Of a DNA stretch of 64,000 bases, positions 58,776 to 64,000 are shown piece by piece; the stretch's first letter is position 1; every line of letters begins with the position of its first letter. The stretch spans positions 42,035-106,034 of the forward strand of contig NW_004451885.1 in the NCBI RefSeq assembly GCF_000321225.1, written 5' to 3'. The notes under the pieces were generated by a model. That model saw nothing but the letters and a program-made list of their open reading frames with translations. It was not told the origin of the DNA and made no database searches. This DNA is from Odobenus rosmarus divergens (taxonomy: Eukaryota; Chordata; Mammalia; Carnivora; Odobenidae). The translations under genes were made by a program, and so were the position numbers.

Positions 58776-61700
58776 TGGATCCTCAGGATCTCTCAGGATC
58801 CTTCCAGCTTAGTCTAGAATCTCTATGTCCAATTGTGACAGTTTCTGAACCCTGCCATAAATATGTGTGTCTAGTCTTAGAGCACGCTACCATCTCCCTT
58901 ACTAATGTGTGCCGTGTTTGACAACATTTGCTATCAGGAAACATTAGGCCACAGGCATTCATATTAGGCCTCTTCACAAACATGGATTGGAGCCATGGAC
59001 AGTGTCACCGTTCATACTGACATCCTCCGGCAGAATACTCATACTTATGGTCATGTTTTAGCAACAGTCATCTGTAGACCCTCTTTGCTTCCAGCAGCTT
59101 CACAGAGTGAATCAGACACCAGATGGGAGACTGTGCGAATTGATTCAATCTGACCTCCTGTCTAACCATCCATTTGGCAGACATGATCAGTGTAATACTG
59201 TCACAAAGGAAGAGAACAATAGGCAACTGTGCATGGTATGACAGTGAGTAAACCTCCGAAGGTATTAATTGACCTATAAATCACACTATATGTCCCAAAG
59301 CTGGAAACTATTTCCCAATCGATAACTTCAAATGGCATAATGGAAATGGTACAATTCAGCCTTGATAATGTCTAGAACAAGTGAATTGACACATCTATGG
59401 AATGAGGAACCAAGTACATCAGCCTATGACATGGCCACCAACATAAATTTCAGAGAACATTGCCACAATCAGGAGAAGGGGAATGGTTAACTTCTTCAAG
59501 GGCAGGGGCCCATGTTTAACACAATAGTTATAAATTGAGTGTTGAAGTTGGGTGTAGGACTACAATGCTTTACCAGAATGTTTGAAAACCTCCATCAAGA
59601 TTTACTAATGCTGTTGTGAAACCCTGGCGCCCATTATGTACTGCAGGATCTTGCTTATGACTAGGCTGTTAAAGTTGAGTTATTACAGTGCTTATTCTAA
59701 ATACTGCTTTGTGACGATTTATACCTCAGTCAGTTTATGACACTCAGAACCAATTCTGTTCATGACTTCAGCTGAAAAAGAATTTTATTTATAATATTTA
59801 AAATTGCTTTAGTCAAGCGTTAAAAACAAGGTGCCTATAAAAATTAATTTTTAAATAATTTCAGAAGAACCTTCAAAAAGTTTTGCTTAATAAAACTCTT
59901 AATGCCTTAATTCTACTGGTGGTTTTAAATGCCTATTTTTAATGTTGGATATAGTTACTAATTTGCTAAAACCAGCAGTTGCACAAGTGTCAAATCATGT
60001 CAGTTCCAAAGAAAATGAACATCGTTATAATTTGAGATCATTATAAACTCAAAATGTGCTGCTGGTGTTTATGACAGTTTTTGAGATTTGTATATGGATT
60101 TATAGCAAGAAAGGAATCATTTTTAGCTGAATGCTTCATTTTAAGTGATTTTTTTCCCCATCTTTTAAAATAGTCATAATGAATTTCCACGCTCTTTGAG
60201 AAATAGCAAATCACTTTGTCATCCTGGTCTTCCACTTTGAACACTACAGTATGAGTTAACCACCCCCTAGAACTTTACAGTAAATGAAAAAAAATGTTAA
60301 TGCTGTTCATATTTCCTGCAGTAGTGTTTTGTTTAGGGCAAATTATGCCCAGAGACTGAGATTTGTCTTCACCAATAACTTATTTAACACACGTCCACTG
60401 TGGGAATGATAATTTATAATAGTAATATTTCGTGAGCCAATAGCATACAGGATACTGTCTCTTAATAAGCCAATAAAAAGATAATGTACTCCAAACCAGT
60501 AATAAATTAATTACACTATTTTTCCAGGCAAAGGGGACATGAAAGAAATAAAAGCCAAATTTAGTTGAGGTGTACCTTTCTGCAAGTTTGGTCTTCAGTA
60601 GAGTCAGTCCTTCCCGCTAGAAGCTGGGTATCAGCTGCCAAAAAGGTCCCTCCCTGCTGGGGTGTGTAGCTAGTGGGTGACATCAGGGCTGGCAGACGAG
60701 GTGGCTGTTCTGAAGGTTATTACCCAGGGACCACACCATGGCTTGCACCACTGCCCACGAGGAATAGCCTCACCAAGGCAGAAACAGATGTTCCTTCTCT
60801 TCCTTAGACTACTGCTCAGTTTAACACCAATGCCAACCAAGAGTACCCTGAACCACAACAGGAGCAAGTGCCTCAAGATCATCAGAGAGCTATTTAGATC
60901 CAGAAACAGTAACCTCACCCAGACTGAACACTCTAGAGAAGTCCTCACAATTCCAGGTTTAAATGTCCATTGTATCATAGCTGGTCCCTCCATATACTCA
61001 TATCGATTGAACACTCTGTACATATTTCTGCTGATATCACCCTTACACAGCCTCCCAAATTTGCCCTTGATCAAAATAACTTCATGCAGATCAAAACAAC
61101 TTCACTTAAGTCATGAACAAGGGGATTCTAAATCATAGCACACCAGTACATAACAAGTACAAATCCCTTGAATTCTCCAAACACAAAACATAAAACCAAC
61201 CCAAAAGAGATTGCATGCTTTCTCTGAATTTCTCAAACGTGTATGTAAGAGTTCAAATATTTTGATGATATCATCACCCTGCAAAACAGTGGGCAAAATC
61301 TGAATCCAAGTAGAAAATAGATGCCATAAATCGAAAGTCTTTATCTCCCTAACCAGTAAATCAAAAACCTACCACTTTAGTATACTTCAACTGAAGATGA
61401 ACACTGCAATTCTCCTGCTCTTGATTACTATAAAGACAATTCAGATCTCAGAGGTTAACATGACAAAACATAGAGGAAAATGGAAATTAGAGAAGGAAGA
61501 AGGGTTCATATCAGGCATAGACAGAGCAAGGCTTTGAGCTTATAGTTCAATCACCTTCTTATCTCAGCAATCTAATCTGAATTAATATTCTGTTTACTGG
61601 AAGACAGAGTGGAAACACTCCCTTATGCAGAATTTTCTCAGCAAGATTCCTGCAGTTAAAAGGGGAGTGGGGAAAAATACTTGAATGATGGGAGAGCAAG
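58776..61700. other. No gene or named repeat; longest repeat-poor block
   Basis: Nearly 3 kb without a recognised mobile element. 59600-60590 is AT-rich and free of repeat signatures. 60600-61140 is different in composition and open on both strands for about 116 codons from an ATG, with no family match. Confidence 0.4.
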
Positions 61701-61717
61701 ACAAAGGCATAAGACAA

Positions 61718-61925
61718 GGGGCGCCTAGGTGGCTCAGTCGTTTAAGTGTCTGCCTTCGGCTCAAGTCATGATCTCGGGGTCCTGGGATGGAGCCCCGCAT
61801 CAGGCTCCCAGCTCAGCAGGGAGTCTGCTTCTCCCTCTGCCTCTCCCCAGCCCCTCCCAACCCCTGCTCATGCTTGAGCTCGCTCTCTCTCAAATAAATA
61901 AATAAAATCCTAAAAAAAAAAAAAA
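61718..61925 (+). mobile_element. Carnivore SINE
   Basis: Head 'ggggcgcctaggtggctcag', B-box region 'gggatggagccccgc', 'ctcaaataaataaataaaat' and an A13 run. It abuts an L1 3' fragment; partial TSD 'aagacaa'/'cagacaa'. Confidence 0.94.
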
Positions 61926-62213
61926 CAGACAAATACCATATGATTCACTTATATGTGGAATTAAAGAAACAAAACAGATGAACATAGGGGAAAGGAAGGA
62001 AAAATAAAACAAAAACAGAGAGGGAGGGAAACCCTAAGACTCTTAACTATAGGGAATAACCTGTGGGTTGCTGGAGGGGATGGGGGTAGGGATGGGGTAA
62101 CTGGGTGATGGGAATTAAGGAGGGCACCTGATGTAATGAGCACTGGGTGTTGTATGCAACTGATGAATCACTAAATTCTACCCCTGAAACGAATAATAGT
62201 AATAATAATAATA
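61926..62213 (+). mobile_element. L1 3' end with single-module 3'UTR
   Basis: 'cagacaaataccatatgatt', 'aacctgtgggttgctggagg', 'gagcactgggtgttgtatgc' and an (AAT)n tail at 62187-62212. It resembles one module of the young L1 3'UTR at 12.5 kb but has no second module. Confidence 0.85.
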
Positions 62214-62514
62214 AAGTGTAAGACTGTTGCTACAATCCTTTAGAAATGCAGGTAAAATTTTCTTTTTAATTAGCAGACACCATGGAGTCCCAGCAGGAAG
62301 AACGGCCAAGTATTCATCTCTCTGGGACTTCTGAATATGCATGGAGTGTCATTGACAACAGCACTACCAACTGAATCCCTTTAGATAGAACTACTTTCTC
62401 CCAGTGGTTTGAGATAGGGTAAACAATAGATACGTAGATCAATTTGCTTCCTTTTCTGGTTCCTTCTAGTAGGAATAAATGATTATCTTTAATCTTTGCC
62501 TCTTCTTGGAGGAT

Positions 62515-62655
62515 TTAAAGTTAAGAAAATGGATGTTAACTAGCCTTATTGTGGTGACTGTTTTGCAATATGTAAATATACTGAATTGTTGTGTTGTAAA
62601 CCTGAAACTAATATAATGTTCAATGGCAATTATATCTCAATAAAAATTAAATAAA
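62515..62655 (+). mobile_element. Old L1 3' end
   Basis: 'ggatgttaactagccttatt', 'ttgttgtgttgtaaacctga', 'aactaatataatgttc', 'tatatctcaataaaaatt': the classic L1 terminal sequence with poly-A signal. Confidence 0.75.
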
Positions 62656-64000
62656 TAAGCAAAATTAAGAGAGGTGCCCATCTCTACTCATCAGAGCTCC
62701 AGAATGCTTTCTATCCAGAACCCTGGAGTCTGCGTTGTTCCAGATTGTTCCTTCGTCTTCCTCTTCCCCTGCCCTACTTCTATTATGTGTGTGATTACTC
62801 TTCCCAATCAAACACATGTATAAAAAAGGTTTCTTTCCTGGAGGCTCAATATTCTATGTAAAGAAATGCCCATAATTTATAATTCCACATTAGAGACTTT
62901 TCAGAAGAGTCATTCCTTGTGTCCTTATAAAATGCCACAAATAGCCGGGCAAGTGTCTCCCAATACTAGGTTGAGAGTCACTGGCCGGGTGTCTTCTGAT
63001 TTAACACCTGTAGCTCTGCCTAACCCCATCTTAGATCATAAGGTTTTAAAGTCTTGGCACCTATTAATAGCATTAGTCATTTGTTGTGTCCTATCTTGTG
63101 TTATGTCCCCTGCAGGGAATTCTTCACCCATTACTTCATTTAATTTTCACACAGCTTTACCAAAAAAAGAAAAAAAAAGCTATTATTCTCATTTTTACAA
63201 AAGAGGGATTGCAGCTGAGACGGCAGAACCAATACTGAAACTCAATCTGTCTTCAAATCCCATTGTTCTCCCCTGCCATGCCCCGCAGTGTCCTCCACAA
63301 GTGCTCATAGAAGGAAAGTAATACAAGGAAAAACCTTCGTTTTTGGTTCTGCTCCAATTATGTAACCAAGGTAGGTCACAGCTTCCTTGAATTATTCCAT
63401 CTGCCAAATGAAGTGGTTGACTCCACATTAAAAATCTTATCCAGAAAAAAAAAAAAAAGATCTCTGATTGGCTTTTATTCTGCCCAGGTCTGAATTTTTA
63501 TGTGAGAGAGAAGAACGTTCAAGCCCGCCTTTTGACATTATCTCCGTGTGTTTTTTACTGAAATTAGTGTTTATCACAGTTTTTCTCTAACTCTATGATG
63601 TTGACTCTATTCCCTGGCCCGGGATTTTATTTGCGCTGTCCCAGAGCTTGCCATTCTCTATGTATTCTGTCATGGAATGTGGCTTCCGGCAGGCATCTGA
63701 GCCCAGTTACAATTGACATGGTCTTCAAGCTACATGGTTTTATTCTGTTTATATCTTCAAGGCATGGTCTGTAGATCACCCTGAGGAGCAGGTACCAAGT
63801 GCAGACATGAGGGCCAAGATGCTCTTGGGATTCTCATTTCTCAAATTATTGGCCTAATCTGAATTTGAGAAACATATCTAACTGCCAAAGAGTAAAGGAC
63901 TGATCTGGAGAAATCCTATTTAAAACAGCTTGTGTGAAAAATTCTCAATCCAAACCATTGTCTAATTATGTGCCAATGTTCAGTAGCACTGCATTCCACT
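62656..64000. other. No gene; possible MIR at about 63085-63290, then unique DNA
   Basis: MIR-like complement ('attacttcatttaattttca', 'tctcatttttacaaaagagg') is weak. An A-run lies at 63446-63459. From 63460 to the end no repeat is recognised. Confidence 0.4.

Noticed and set aside
60670..61138. Host gene exon
   Set aside because: Plus and minus strands are equally open, and no splice-site pattern or recognisable protein was found. Kept only as an observation.

Overview
The window is nuclear DNA from a mammal of the order Carnivora, most likely a caniform of the arctoid group (bear, seal or mustelid side). The evidence is about twenty copies of the tRNA-Lys-derived carnivore SINE (head 'ggcgcctgggtggctcag', B-box region, CT-rich stretch, AAATAAATAAA tail), young L1 copies, and a background of older mammal-wide repeats (L2, MIR, MLT1-type LTRs, hAT-Charlie/MER5A, Tigger). 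The species cannot be fixed from sequence alone. I found no convincing host protein-coding exon, rRNA, tRNA gene or CRISPR array. The region reads as intergenic or deep-intronic, and its only protein-coding content is retrotransposon-derived.

Layout: 1-3.3 kb is the 5' part of an L1 on the minus strand: promoter/5'UTR, a broken ORF1, and an ORF2 endonuclease domain that is fully open up to the window edge. 4.4-9.3 kb holds one SINE, then an old antisense L1/HAL1-like element carrying two more SINEs. 11.2-15.9 kb is an old sense L1 interrupted by a young L1 3' end (14-bp target-site duplication, TSD), a SINE and a 163-nt homopurine tract. 15.9-17.1 kb is L2 with two SINEs. 21.0-21.6 kb and 28.6-29.1 kb are two antisense 3' ends of the same young L1 family, the first containing an 80-N assembly gap. 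29.2 kb has a 67-bp internally deleted SINE with perfect TSDs. 30.4-32.5 kb holds an LTR, then an old L1 with a SINE and a probable LTR inside it. 40.8-42.3 kb is a complete nest: a 5'-truncated L1 with TSDs and two SINEs inside. 43.9-46.5 kb carries DNA-transposon fossils, including a Tigger element inside a hAT-like element. 48.9-58.8 kb holds MLT1-type LTRs, MER5A, L2, MIR and an antisense L1 with TSDs. 61.7-62.7 kb has another SINE and two L1 3' ends.

The stretches with no recognised repeat (mainly 9.3-11.2, 19.0-21.0, 33.0-36.1, 51.5-53.7 and 58.8-61.7 kb) hold no supported gene. Some may be conserved non-coding DNA, but that needs an alignment to decide.

No new multi-gene biological system is visible. 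The most useful observations are the mismatch between the gap length and the gap size predicted by two paralogues, the two-module 3'UTR of the young L1 family compared with a single module in an older relative, the 67-bp mini-SINE, and the contrast between intact endonuclease and broken ORF1 in the first L1.
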